A DNA stretch of 64,000 nucleotides from JAHEZL01 sp046074525 (GTDB taxonomy: Bacteria; Bacteroidota; Bacteroidia; Flavobacteriales_C; GCA-002722245). Positions 26,923-35,989 of the stretch are shown here, piece after piece. Each line of letters opens with the position of its first letter. Position 1 is the first letter of the stretch. The notes beneath the pieces are model-generated. The model was not told the origin of the DNA. It saw only the letters and a list, made by a program, of their open reading frames with translations, and did no database searches. The stretch spans positions 1 through 64,000 of the forward strand of contig JBJTOK010000012.1 of NCBI GenBank assembly GCA_046074525.1, in the 5' to 3' direction. A program made the translations under genes and the position numbers.

Positions 26923-27079
26923 AGTACGCGAAGGAAGCAATTTATCGGACATAATTCAAGATTTTGAGGAAATACAGGTTTTCATGGAGGGCTTCAAAGG
27001 AAAAATATATGGGGAGGTTTATTATGAAAACCAGCCGGAAATTGACCGGATTTTAATGAATTGCGAAGATACGCCCTGA
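26918..27079 (+). pseudogene. Possible 5'-truncated gene remnant
   Basis: An open frame of 53 codons, ending at TGA 27077-27079, reads like the C-terminus of a globular protein ('LSDIIQDFEEIQVF', 'GKIYGEVYYENQPEIDRIL'), but is interrupted upstream at the inverted repeat. The only ATG (26984) would leave 31 residues. No family recognised. It may be the tail of a gene cut by a rearrangement. Confidence 0.3.
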
Positions 27080-27122
27080 ACTTTTGTCGTTTTACAACTT
27101 TCTTAAAAATCCTGTTCCGCAT

Positions 27123-28862
27123 TTATTTTGGTTTCACCATAGTGCTTTTCGACTTGAATATCTTTCCATCCATATCAGATAAGTATAAGTAGTCACTATT
27201 GTCGAAAGCCGCAGCTGTAACATTTTTATTTCCGCTTTCGAAATTGTATTCATAAATCTTGTTTTCGCCTAAGCTTGAAAAAAGCAAATAAGCTGTATTG
27301 CCGTCCTCCGCAACGAAATTGTTTGCGCTATTGAAACAGAGGGGATAATAATCAAGGTTAACCGAAGTCCATGTTGCAGCGCCATCGGTACTTTTGTGTT
27401 CGTAAATATTTCCAAATGGGTCAGTGGAAGTGCCAAACAAATTGCCGTTGGCATTTTCTACCATGTTTTCCATGAGTCCGCTTTGATTGCCCACAAACTC
27501 CCATTTGTGTGCAGACGCGTTATAAGTAATGGCATAGGCGATAGTATATTTTCCATTGGATAGGCCTTCTCTTAATTGGGCCAGAATTTGTCCGTTTTTT
27601 CTTGCAAAACCATCATCGGCAATTGCATCGTAACCTGTTTTCAAAGCGGATAAACCTTGGTTGTCGTATGTAAAATTTTGCCCGCCATCTTCGGAATAGT
27701 AGCCATCGGAATTACTTAAAAAATAATATACGTTGTTGCCTGCATGAGTGTAGGCCATACAAAAGCTTTGTGGCACAACGTACCATGCTCCGCCAACGTA
27801 TTTGTACAAGCGGTTTTTTTGGAAAATGCCTTGTTTTGCTTTTGCATAAAGTACATTATTTACGAAGTACAGTTGGTTTGGAACAAGTCTTTCTGAGCCC
27901 AAACTTTTCCAGTTTTTTCCATTGTCTTGCGACAGGTATAATCCGTCTTTTCCACCAATTACCATATTGGGGCCTAAGGTGTAGTAAAGCTGACAATCGA
28001 GTCCACCAGTATGTTTAAATGTTCCGTTTACTGAGCTGGCATAAGCTGTTGCGGCATACTGGGAAATAGCGTGTACGGAACCATCATTGCCAAAGAAATA
28101 AGAAGATTTTACACCATTAAAACCATCGGGAAGAGCAAGTGTTGTAAAACTTCCGCCGCCGTTGGTGGAAATATAAGTTGAGCCATCGCTCATCGACATA
28201 TAAAGGTCGCCATTGGGACTCACCGAAAGATTTCCTGTATAGCTTGAATTATTGGGGTACTTGCACACCAGGCTGAAATTGGCGCCATTGTCGCTGCTTT
28301 TGTAAATACTTTTGTCGCTGGCCGAATTGAAATAAATATCATTGCCACTGCATACCAGCTGGCAGCCTGAAATCACATTTAGTGATCCTGTGATATCTGT
28401 CCAGGCCAGTAAATCATCATCTTTTGAAATCAGCAGCTGACTGGCAGTGTAAAATACTGTTCTGCCATTGCTTAATCTGTATATGGTATTCGGTTGCAAT
28501 GGTGCTGCATTAAAATAAATGCTTTGTTTGGTGAGTGTGGTTGGGTTAAGCACATTCATTCCGTTGGCAGATACAGCTAAAATATTGCCATTGCCCAATT
28601 CCGACAAGCAATTGGCATAGGATACATCCATTTTTTGCACATTTTTAAAGCTGGCATCGGTGATGTAAACGGCGTTGGTAGTTGAAAATACAACCTGGTT
28701 TTTTGAAGTGTACAATACCTGGTAAATCTGTTCCGAGGTGTAGATGGAGGGAAGTTCTTCCAGAGAGATCTTCCTGTTGTCCTCGTCCCCGTCTTTTTTA
28801 CAGGAGTTAAAAAGTGCTGAGACAGCAAGTAGCAGGAGTAATTTAGCAATGACCTTGTTCAT
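27123..28862 (-). CDS. Lipoprotein with sialidase-like beta-propeller (Asp-box repeats)
   Basis: 579 residues. Lipoprotein signal with C21 in 'ALFNSCKK'. The body carries repeated Asp-box motifs ('SSDNGANFS', 'STNGGGSFT', 'SQDNGKNWK', 'SEDGGQNFT', 'STDGAATWT'), marking a BNR/sialidase-like or photosystem-stability-like propeller, probably seven or eight blades. No sialidase catalytic arginines are evident, so binding rather than hydrolysis is likely. Start codon lies 3 nt after the stop of the upstream lipoprotein gene; the two form an operon. Confidence 0.85.
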   Translation of the reverse strand: MNKVIAKLLLLLAVSALFNSCKKDGDEDNRKISLEELPSIYTSEQIYQVLYTSKNQVVFSTTNAVYITDASFKNVQKMDVSYANCLSELGNGNILAVSANGMNVLNPTTLTKQSIYFNAAPLQPNTIYRLSNGRTVFYTASQLLISKDDDLLAWTDITGSLNVISGCQLVCSGNDIYFNSASDKSIYKSSDNGANFSLVCKYPNNSSYTGNLSVSPNGDLYMSMSDGSTYISTNGGGSFTTLALPDGFNGVKSSYFFGNDGSVHAISQYAATAYASSVNGTFKHTGGLDCQLYYTLGPNMVIGGKDGLYLSQDNGKNWKSLGSERLVPNQLYFVNNVLYAKAKQGIFQKNRLYKYVGGAWYVVPQSFCMAYTHAGNNVYYFLSNSDGYYSEDGGQNFTYDNQGLSALKTGYDAIADDGFARKNGQILAQLREGLSNGKYTIAYAITYNASAHKWEFVGNQSGLMENMVENANGNLFGTSTDPFGNIYEHKSTDGAATWTSVNLDYYPLCFNSANNFVAEDGNTAYLLFSSLGENKIYEYNFESGNKNVTAAAFDNSDYLYLSDMDGKIFKSKSTMVKPK

Positions 28863-28865
28863 TTT

Positions 28866-30068
28866 TTATGGGATTAGGCGTAATACATCTTTTGTTGCTG
28901 AATTTTGGGAATTTAAACCTCCCACAAAGAAAAATTCGTTGTTGAGATTGAAGTAGCCGTTCAGACGCATATCGTTGATGTATTTAGGGCATTGGCGGCT
29001 GGAAGAAAATTCGTGACTGGATGAACTTTCATTTACAGGATCTATCCATACATTTTCTTTAGCACCAATGGCTAAAACTTTATTGTTCAATAGGAACAAT
29101 CCGCGCGGTGCTCCCTGAATAGAAAATTTAAACGAACCGGCTTCTGTTGCTGTTTGTGTATTGGGATTGAGCACTAATATATCATCGGAATTTGTGTTTC
29201 TTGATAACACAGAAATTACTTTCCCGCCTGCTACAATATTGTATCCTCTTGGTGCGGTATTTTTCCTGTAAATTTCGGGTAGCTTATAGCTTTGTACCCA
29301 GGTATTGTTTCCAGGTGTATATTCGTGAAGATACTGGTCGGGCAATGGATCTGAATTGGTGTTGTGTTTTAATCCACAGTAAAACTTATTGTTGTAAGCA
29401 AAGTGAACAATGTACTCTCCCGAGGCAGGAACCTGTGAAACGGTGGTCATGGTTCCGGCACTGGGATCGTACTTTTTAAGATTGTCCATGATATCAATAA
29501 AATAAAACGAGCCTCCGATTTCCTGTGGTTCGGTTTGAATGCTGTGCCATTGATCGGAGAAAGAATTTTTAAGTGTCCATTTGTCGCTGCTGATAGCATA
29601 AGTGTACACTTCTATTTTATCATTGCGGTTGTGCATAAGGTGGGGTACGCCGCCAACTAAAAAGCAATAAGGGTTCTCGAGTCCGTTGAAATCATCGTAA
29701 ACCGGATATTGTTCGCTGAACGATCCCGATTCTTTATCGATATGAATATCAATGGTTACCGTGTTTCCCTCGCCTGCATCACTGATCATTTTCACCTTTA
29801 CCTTACCGCTGTTTTTCCCTAGCCGCACACGAATGCCCGAAGTAGAAGTGCTGTAAATACTTGCATCGGCAGGAATTTCCCATTTTAATTCACAGGATGC
29901 ACAATCAGATGGTTTTGGAGTAAGCAAATGATAATCTACATAAGAGTAGGCGGTAGAACAACTTGGTCCCTGCAGGTCGCTTTGTTTTATGGTTGCCGGA
30001 GCAGGATCTTTTACACAAGCTGCAAGCATTAGAGTTATTAGAAGAACAGAAGATGTAATTTTTAGCAT
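28866..30068 (-). CDS. Lipoprotein with kelch-like beta-propeller
   Basis: 400 residues. Lipobox 'LAAC' with C18. Residues 20-120 form a beta-sandwich-like N-terminal region with a conserved 'CASCELKW'; the rest is a kelch-like propeller ('KIEVYTYAISSDKWT', 'YLHEYTPGNNTWVQ', 'LVLNPNTQTAT'-type blades). First gene of a two-gene operon of outer-membrane-anchored propellers, likely for binding a surface ligand or stabilising an envelope complex. Specific role unknown. Confidence 0.82.
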   Translation of the reverse strand: MLKITSSVLLITLMLAACVKDPAPATIKQSDLQGPSCSTAYSYVDYHLLTPKPSDCASCELKWEIPADASIYSTSTSGIRVRLGKNSGKVKVKMISDAGEGNTVTIDIHIDKESGSFSEQYPVYDDFNGLENPYCFLVGGVPHLMHNRNDKIEVYTYAISSDKWTLKNSFSDQWHSIQTEPQEIGGSFYFIDIMDNLKKYDPSAGTMTTVSQVPASGEYIVHFAYNNKFYCGLKHNTNSDPLPDQYLHEYTPGNNTWVQSYKLPEIYRKNTAPRGYNIVAGGKVISVLSRNTNSDDILVLNPNTQTATEAGSFKFSIQGAPRGLFLLNNKVLAIGAKENVWIDPVNESSSSHEFSSSRQCPKYINDMRLNGYFNLNNEFFFVGGLNSQNSATKDVLRLIP

Positions 30069-30102
30069 AGCCGCCTAAGTATTAAAAAAATAAAAAAGAA
30101 GG

Positions 30103-30127
30103 CAAATTTAACGTTATTTTGTTAAAT
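30103..30127 (-). promoter_or_regulatory. -7 element and overlapping inverted repeat upstream of lipoprotein operon
   Basis: TAAATTTG (minus strand, 30103-30110) fits the -7 consensus, 34 nt before the ATG. It is overlapped by a 7-bp inverted repeat ATTTAAC/GTTAAAT (30106-30112 and 30121-30127) with 8-nt spacing, a plausible operator. I see no clear upstream TTTG box. Confidence 0.4.
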
Positions 30128-30136
30128 GTCAGCATA

Positions 30137-30331
30137 TTATATGTATTTTTTTGTCATGAGAATCAAGGATTTCAAGTGAAATAGGGACAATCTAAAAGAG
30201 AAGGCAGGATTCGGAAAAATATTTTGCAAATCCTTTTCAAAGTTTGGCCCAAAGGTGATGGACAGCCTTTGTTTTTGCATAGCTTCGATATGCTGAATAA
30301 CCTCAGAAGGATATTTTGGGACTTCTGTCAT
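30137..30331 (-). CDS. Doubtful 64-residue hypothetical protein
   Basis: The first 40 residues read like a normal soluble protein ('VPKYPSEVIQHIEAMQ', 'LSITFGPNFEKDL'), the last 24 less so. It could be a small gene or a frame-shifted remnant. No family recognised, no terminator or promoter pair seen. Confidence 0.3.
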   Translation of the reverse strand: MTEVPKYPSEVIQHIEAMQKQRLSITFGPNFEKDLQNIFPNPAFSFRLSLFHLKSLILMTKKYI

Positions 30332-30505
30332 TTAATTATAGATTAAATTACTGTTTAATTTTATTGAAATGCACAATTGAATTCGCTATTGCTTAAAAAA
30401 AAACAGCCCTAGATAAAAAATACCGCACCCCAAAACCGCACCCCACTGATTTTTTTTGATTGTTTTTTAGGAGAAAAGAGGCTGAAAACGGCGCTCTTGA
30501 AAACA
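30332..30505. other. Intergenic stretch with direct repeats downstream of tRNA-Leu
   Basis: AT-rich and A/T-tract-rich apart from two exact 11-base copies of ACCGCACCCCA at 30422-30432 and 30435-30445. No open frame of note. The repeats lie about 100 nt beyond the 3' end of tRNA-Leu. Confidence 0.6.
30422..30445. repeat. Tandem 11-base direct repeat, possible recombinase arm site
   Basis: ACCGCACCCCA, AA, ACCGCACCCCA. It sits on the 3' side of the tRNA genes, the usual side for integrative-element attachment. No integrase gene is present in the window, so it may be an empty or abandoned site; this role is inference. Confidence 0.55.
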
Positions 30506-30534
30506 AATAAAGCCCTGGAAATCAGAGCTTTATT
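30506..30534 (-). terminator. Terminator of tRNA-Leu
   Basis: AATAAAGC/GCTTTATT stem (30506-30513 with 30527-30534), extended by partial pairing, 7 nt past the tRNA 3' end and followed on the minus strand by TTTGTTTTC. Confidence 0.7.
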
Positions 30535-30541
30535 CTTGCTG

Positions 30542-30624
30542 TACCTCGGGCGGGACTTGAACCCGCACAGTATTGCTACTACAGGATTTTAAGTCCTGCG
30601 TGTCTACCATTCCACCACCAAGGC
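30542..30624 (-). tRNA. tRNA-Leu (UAA)
   Basis: 83 nt. Seven-pair acceptor stem GCCTTGG/CCGAGGT, anticodon stem CAGGA/TCCTG with loop CTTAAAA giving anticodon TAA, a long class II variable arm and T-loop GGGTTCAAGTCCC. CCA is not encoded. Confidence 0.95.
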
Positions 30625-30640
30625 AAACCATCAAAATAAA

Positions 30641-30660
30641 AAACCCTGCTAACAGGGTTT
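30641..30660 (-). terminator. Terminator of tRNA-Gly
   Basis: Perfect 8-bp stem AAACCCTG/CAGGGTTT with 4-nt loop; minus strand continues TTTATTTTG. It separates tRNA-Gly from tRNA-Leu, so tRNA-Leu is read by readthrough or its own promoter. Confidence 0.8.
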
Positions 30661-30675
30661 CGTATTTGATTTTGG

Positions 30676-30748
<73 letters not shown>

Positions 30749-30780
30749 GTTATTTAAAGAACATCTCCGAAGAGAGGGTG

Positions 30781-30811
30781 CAAATATAAGGCATCTATCT
30801 TAATTTGCAAA
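30781..30811 (-). promoter_or_regulatory. Consensus promoter of the tRNA-Gly/Leu unit
   Basis: On the minus strand TTTG (30808-30811), exactly 19 nt, TATATTTG (30781-30788): a perfect match to the Bacteroidota housekeeping promoter, placed about 33 nt upstream of mature tRNA-Gly. Confidence 0.9.
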
Positions 30812-30836
30812 TACTTGCATAAAATCCTTTTATTTT

Positions 30837-30880
30837 CCCGCAGATTTCACTGCGCAGCACGGATCTGTATAATCTGTGGG
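30837..30880. repeat. Intergenic inverted repeat of the 'CGCAGATT...AATCTGTGGG' type
   Basis: Ten-base arms 30837-30846 and 30871-30880 pair with one G-T position. Degenerate palindromes of this sort are common between genes in Bacteroidota genomes in my recollection. It lies between the divergent tRNA promoter and the adenylate cyclase gene. Confidence 0.5.
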
Positions 30881-30956
30881 AATTTCTGCATCTCATTGAT
30901 TTTCACTTTAATTAAAACCTCTTTCCGCTTGTGGCGTATCAATCAATGATTTTTAT

Positions 30957-33900
30957 ATGCGCTATAGTCTGAAATACCTGCTTTTTTTCCTGTTGCTGGG
31001 GGGGAATCTTCCTGCCCAGCAGTATTATTTCGAGCGTATTTCGGTGGAGGAAGGCCTTTCGCAAGCCTCTATTTATGCGGTTCTGGAGGATAGTAGGGGT
31101 AATATGTGGTTCGCGACCGAGAGCGGTGGAGTGAACATGTACGACGGGCAGGAAATCAAGTATTATTTCAAGAACCAGGGTCTTCCCGACGACAATATCC
31201 GGACGATGTATGAAGACAGCAAGGGCCGTATCTGGTTCGGCACTGCCAATGGCGGAGCGGCTTATTACGAAAACGATACTTTTCACACGCTCAACATTGA
31301 TAATGGTTTGCCCGAAAACTATGTGAAAGCCATCACCGAAGATGGTCAGGGACGAATATGGATAGGCACTCTTAACAACGGGATAGCCATATACGACAAA
31401 GGGAAATTCGATTATTACCCCCGAAAAAGAGGCTTGCTGAGCGATGGGATCAGGGCGTTGATCAAGGATCATCTCGGACAGGTTTGGGTGGGTACTGATC
31501 ACGGGCTATCGGTGTTCAAGAACAAGCGTTTTCATCATTACACCATGTTGCATGGCATGCCGAACAACAGCGTCATCAGTTTGTTTGAAGACAAAGACCA
31601 CAACATTTGGGTGGGCACCGAAAGTGGCGTCTGCTATTTTAATGGAAAAGAATTCACAAGTATTACTGAAAACGATGGTTTGAGTGATAGCAGGGTTTCC
31701 ACGATTTTCCAGGATAAGGAAGGAAATATGTGGTTCGGCAGCAAAAGGGGGGTGGATAAATGGAATTACAGCGATTTTAAATCAGGAATAAAAAGCTTCG
31801 TCAGTTTTAACGAAAGCAACGGACTTTCCAACAATCGCGTGCTGTGTATCACCCAGGATTGTTCGGGCTCGGTATGGATAGGCACCAAGTTCGGAGGGGT
31901 GAACAAATACATCGGTGAAAAATTTGTGAATTATAGTGTTTTCAATGGTTTGAGCGATCAGGTGATTACTTCGCTCTGCACAATGAAAAACGGAACCATT
32001 GCCTTTGGTACTTTTTCCAATGGTATCACTTTGCGCAATGGCCGCTCCTACGATTATATCAATGAAATGCAGGGGCTCTTTGGCGTGGAAGTTACTGCTT
32101 TGGCTGAGGATCAGTCGGGAGCACTATGGATAGGTACCGACGGCAGCGGTATTTATAACTATTACAAAGGCCAGCTCAGCTCCTTTTCTCCCGATTTTGG
32201 CGACGAGGTGAATTGTTTGTTTACCGATTCGCGCGGACTCCTTTGGATGGGTGCTAATCGTGGTTTGCGTTGTATATCGGCGCAAAAAGGCGCAGCAAAA
32301 TATTCGGTGGATGCTTTCCAGATGACCTCTTATCCGACTTATGAGAAGAACAAAATTTACAGCATTTGTGAAGATCATGCCGGTCGCATCTGGGCTACCA
32401 GCGATTCAGGGGTGATTATGATTCCACATCCCGAAGAGTACAACAATCCTAAAATTGAAATGCGCTTTTTGAAGGATCTGCCGGTGGAAGATAATGCAAG
32501 TATTATTTCGTGTGTGGTGGATAAAAGCGGACAAAAGATCTGGTTCGGGACGCAGGGAAGCGGGATTTTCTTTTGTTATAAAGACAAATTTTATCCTCTG
32601 CAGGGTAGCAATGATCTCGATAATCTCATCATCAATTCGATTTCCCTTGGCAAAAACCAGCTGTGGCTGGGGACAAACAAAGATGTGCGCATGATATCGC
32701 TCAATGATTATGCGATGCAAACCTACAGTTTCAAGGATGGATTCAATGGCATTCAGTGCAACAGAAATGCTTCCTGCGTGGATGTCCAAGGCAATTTGTG
32801 GATAGGAACGATCAACGGAACCTGTAAAATTGATATCAACAGGGCTTCGCAAATTCCTGTCGGATTTACACCGCCGTTGCAGCTCACGCAAATTAAATTC
32901 AATTATTCCACTTTCGACTGGCGACCTTATTGCGATTCGCTGACAGGTTTTTACAATATTCCCAATAAACTCGATTTGCCTTATGATATTAATACCTTGA
33001 GTTTCGATTTTAAGGCTAAGGGCCTCATTAATCCGTCGGATGTGGAATATCGTTTTTATTTAAAAGGACAGGAAGATTCTTTGGCGCCACCTACGCACAA
33101 AAATGAAGTGACGTATTCCAATCTCGATCCGGGAGAATATGATTTTATTGTGTATGCCCGATTGAAAAACGGCAAATGGAGCGACAAACCTATTCAGTTT
33201 CATATCACCATCAACGCGCCTTTCTGGGCCACTACCTGGTTTCGCGTTTCGGCGGTGGTTTTGATTTTTATATTGTTGTTCGCCGGCTTCCGCTGGAGAA
33301 CACGCCGCCTCATCCACGAAAAGAAAAAGCTGGAGGAGGTGGTGAAGGCGCGCACCATCGACCTGGAGCAGGAGAAGCACAAATCGGAAAGTTTGCTGCT
33401 CAATATCCTTCCCGAAGAAATTGCCGATGAATTGAAATTGCACGGCGTAGCGAGTACTAAGTTGTATCCTTTGGCAACGGTGATGTTTACCGATTTTGCA
33501 GGCTTTACAAGCTTATCGGGAAAACTAACCCCGAATGAACTGGTGGGTGAACTCAGCACTATTTTCACGCAGTTTGATGAGATCACCGACAGGCACAATA
33601 TGGAAAAAATAAAAACCATTGGTGATGCCTATATGTGCGCCGGTGGTATTCCGGTGAGCAATGAAACACACCCTGTGGATGCAGTGCTGGCGGCTTTCGA
33701 TTTTATCGCCTACATTGATCGCTTCAATAAAGAACTGAATAACGGTCACACCTGGGGCATCCGTGCGGGCTTGCACACGGGGCCTATCATTGCCGGTGTG
33801 GTAGGGAAAAAGAAATTCGCTTACGACATCTGGGGCGATAGCGTGAACATCGCCAGTCGCATGGAGTCCAACAGCGAAGAAGGAAAAGTGAACATCTCGG

Positions 33901-34091
33901 AATCTACTTACGAACTCATTAAAGATTATTTTGTGTGTACACCGCGTGGTGAGAAACATGTGAAAAATAAAGGCGAAATGTTAATGTATTTTGTGGAGCG
34001 ATTGCTGCCTGAATATTCAAAAGACGATGAGGGTTGGGTGCCTAATGAAAAGTTGTATCAGCAAATCTCTAGCAAACGCGAACTGTCTTAA
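30957..34091 (+). CDS. Reg_prop beta-propeller sensor with class III adenylate cyclase
   Basis: 1044 residues. Signal peptide (1-20), two-component-regulator propeller repeats (about 22-640; recurrent 'GxIWFGTxxGGxxxY' and 'GLxDxxI' blades), Y_Y_Y domain (about 670-750), one membrane helix (756-780), coiled coil, then a class III nucleotide cyclase (about 835-1015). Metal-binding D846 ('MFTDFAGF') and D890 ('IGDAYM') are present, as are transition-state N964 and R968 ('NIASRME'). K886 and D957 at the base-specificity positions point to ATP, so cAMP is the expected product. This periplasmic sensor usually drives histidine kinases; here it drives a cyclase. Start ATG fits the signal peptide. 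Confidence 0.92.
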   Translation: MRYSLKYLLFFLLLGGNLPAQQYYFERISVEEGLSQASIYAVLEDSRGNMWFATESGGVNMYDGQEIKYYFKNQGLPDDNIRTMYEDSKGRIWFGTANGGAAYYENDTFHTLNIDNGLPENYVKAITEDGQGRIWIGTLNNGIAIYDKGKFDYYPRKRGLLSDGIRALIKDHLGQVWVGTDHGLSVFKNKRFHHYTMLHGMPNNSVISLFEDKDHNIWVGTESGVCYFNGKEFTSITENDGLSDSRVSTIFQDKEGNMWFGSKRGVDKWNYSDFKSGIKSFVSFNESNGLSNNRVLCITQDCSGSVWIGTKFGGVNKYIGEKFVNYSVFNGLSDQVITSLCTMKNGTIAFGTFSNGITLRNGRSYDYINEMQGLFGVEVTALAEDQSGALWIGTDGSGIYNYYKGQLSSFSPDFGDEVNCLFTDSRGLLWMGANRGLRCISAQKGAAKYSVDAFQMTSYPTYEKNKIYSICEDHAGRIWATSDSGVIMIPHPEEYNNPKIEMRFLKDLPVEDNASIISCVVDKSGQKIWFGTQGSGIFFCYKDKFYPLQGSNDLDNLIINSISLGKNQLWLGTNKDVRMISLNDYAMQTYSFKDGFNGIQCNRNASCVDVQGNLWIGTINGTCKIDINRASQIPVGFTPPLQLTQIKFNYSTFDWRPYCDSLTGFYNIPNKLDLPYDINTLSFDFKAKGLINPSDVEYRFYLKGQEDSLAPPTHKNEVTYSNLDPGEYDFIVYARLKNGKWSDKPIQFHITINAPFWATTWFRVSAVVLIFILLFAGFRWRTRRLIHEKKKLEEVVKARTIDLEQEKHKSESLLLNILPEEIADELKLHGVASTKLYPLATVMFTDFAGFTSLSGKLTPNELVGELSTIFTQFDEITDRHNMEKIKTIGDAYMCAGGIPVSNETHPVDAVLAAFDFIAYIDRFNKELNNGHTWGIRAGLHTGPIIAGVVGKKKFAYDIWGDSVNIASRMESNSEEGKVNISESTYELIKDYFVCTPRGEKHVKNKGEMLMYFVERLLPEYSKDDEGWVPNEKLYQQISSKRELS

Positions 34092-35989
34092 TTACTCTTC
34101 CAGATCAACTGCAGTTTCACTTCACTTTTGTGATTCCCATCAATCTCATCTTTATCTGAACCAATAGTGTTTTTGTTATTGTATAGCGATATGGAGGCAC
34201 GCAAACTCAGCGCAATATTTTTATTTGCCGGATAGCTGATCATGCCATACAGTCTATTTCCGCTGCCATCAAAAAATGGCGTGGAGCTGCAGTACAGCAT
34301 ATCGTTTTCATAGGTGTAAATGCGCGATTCATAATTGGAAATATTGAATAAACTATAACGAAGGTGGATTTTGAAAGGCATGTTTTCCGGCTGGTGCGCG
34401 ATGTTTAAATAAGAAAGCCAGGAAGATTTCCCATCGGAAAAATGCATTTCACTGCGTAAGCTGAGCGTTGATCGGAATGCGTAATTCCAGTTGAGGTGGG
34501 CGCGAACTTTCTGGTAATTTTGATCAGCAGTTTTATTTTGGTAACGCATATAGAAATTAAGCTGATCATTGACTTTCGATTGGTACAACAACGAAAATTC
34601 TTTTCCCTGTGTAGGTTCCTTAATACCATAACGCAACCATGGATGCGAGAAAATATCATACGACAAGCTGAGTTGTTTTTCCGGCGAGATATTCCATAAA
34701 ATAGTAAAGTCGGCACCCATTTCGTTTTTTATCCCTGCACTCTGCGAATAGCTTTCTGCATAAGGGTTAACGAAGGAAGGATCGTAATAACGGAATCGCA
34801 AAGAGGTGGAGAGTTCTTCGTTCAAACTAAACACCACTCCACTGATTGTTGCTATTTTAAATTGTTTGGATACTCCAATTTCACCAAAGAAATTCATGTT
34901 TTTGAAATCGATGGAATAGTCGATGCTGTTTACAAATTGCCAGCCGCTTTGGGTGAAATTTGGTTTGTAATAAGTGCTGTCGGGAATGTAAGGTAAATTG
35001 TATTTGTAGAGTAAAGCGTTGAAAGCAATACTGCTGTTTTTTCTTGTGTAAAGTAAAGAAGAACCAAAAGTGATTTCTGTGGCATTGTCTTTTTTACCGA
35101 GTTCGGACAGCGTGCGGTGATAGCCTGTATTCAGCAGTGTGGTAATTTGTCCGTTATTGAGGGAGGCATCAATTTTCTTGTAAGAAAGAAAAGGCTGGAC
35201 AACGAAATTTTTAATTTTTTTCCTGTAGCAGAGGCCTCGGAAAAAGGAGTTTTCATCGCTGGAAGTGTAGGCACGACTTTGGTTTTGAAAGAGATTGGCA
35301 TACAGTGGTGAAGTGATGAAACTGTTGCGGTATCCATTGCTGAGCACAAGTCCCTGTCCGGAGTTCACTGTAAAATCACCAGCGATCAACTGTGTTTTTT
35401 TGTTTTTGTATTGCAGGAAAGCACTATAAAAATCGAAGCCATGAGGTTGATGCGGATCATAAAAAGATTCTCCGGCATCTTTTTCAGTAGTAAATCCGAA
35501 ACTGATTTTTTCGCTGTTGCAGCGAAAGCGTGTATATACTTTTGCTGAACTTCCGGTATAATGATTTTCGCTGTATCCTTTCTGTGCTTCCAAAATGTTT
35601 TGTGCCCGGATAAGGAAAAGCACGTCGGATTTGGGTTGCGGAGGTGCGTCGACTTTCAGAAAATGTTCGAGCAATTTGATGAGTTCAAGGTTGAATTGCA
35701 AATGTTTCAATTCATAAATGTTCTGGAAATTTCCGTTTTGCCGTCGGTATTCCACTATTTTTTTCGCCTGATCGTAAGTGATGAGCGGCAGTCGTGAAAG
35801 TGAATCGGCGTCAACGCTGTTGATGTTAGCGGGCTTGTGGAGAAAGAGACGGAGTTGTTCTGCGACATCTTCTGTGTTGACCATTCCATCTTGTTTCCCA
35901 CTGAGAAGATAATCGATGCTTTGCTGAATTACCTCGCTTTGTGCAAAAGTAGAATGAGAGAGGAAAAGGAAAAATAGTAGCTGTTTCAT
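34088..35989 (-). CDS. Helix-hairpin-helix outer-membrane beta-barrel protein
   Basis: 633 residues. Signal peptide (1-16), helical region 18-50, a ComEA-like helix-hairpin-helix segment (about 53-113; 'NINSVDADSLSRLPLIT', 'NIYELKHL'), then about 500 residues of alternating beta-strand pattern typical of an outer-membrane barrel, ending with a strand. HHH units bind DNA in ComEA, so a DNA-uptake or envelope role is possible, but unproven. Its ATG overlaps the preceding barrel gene by 4 nt. Its stop overlaps the stop of the convergent cyclase gene (TTAA). Confidence 0.82.
   Translation of the reverse strand: MKQLLFFLFLSHSTFAQSEVIQQSIDYLLSGKQDGMVNTEDVAEQLRLFLHKPANINSVDADSLSRLPLITYDQAKKIVEYRRQNGNFQNIYELKHLQFNLELIKLLEHFLKVDAPPQPKSDVLFLIRAQNILEAQKGYSENHYTGSSAKVYTRFRCNSEKISFGFTTEKDAGESFYDPHQPHGFDFYSAFLQYKNKKTQLIAGDFTVNSGQGLVLSNGYRNSFITSPLYANLFQNQSRAYTSSDENSFFRGLCYRKKIKNFVVQPFLSYKKIDASLNNGQITTLLNTGYHRTLSELGKKDNATEITFGSSLLYTRKNSSIAFNALLYKYNLPYIPDSTYYKPNFTQSGWQFVNSIDYSIDFKNMNFFGEIGVSKQFKIATISGVVFSLNEELSTSLRFRYYDPSFVNPYAESYSQSAGIKNEMGADFTILWNISPEKQLSLSYDIFSHPWLRYGIKEPTQGKEFSLLYQSKVNDQLNFYMRYQNKTADQNYQKVRAHLNWNYAFRSTLSLRSEMHFSDGKSSWLSYLNIAHQPENMPFKIHLRYSLFNISNYESRIYTYENDMLYCSSTPFFDGSGNRLYGMISYPANKNIALSLRASISLYNNKNTIGSDKDEIDGNHKSEVKLQLIWKSN

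Noticed and set aside
27123..28862. Active sialidase
   Set aside because: Asp boxes are present but the catalytic arginine triad and Tyr/Glu pair of sialidases could not be located.
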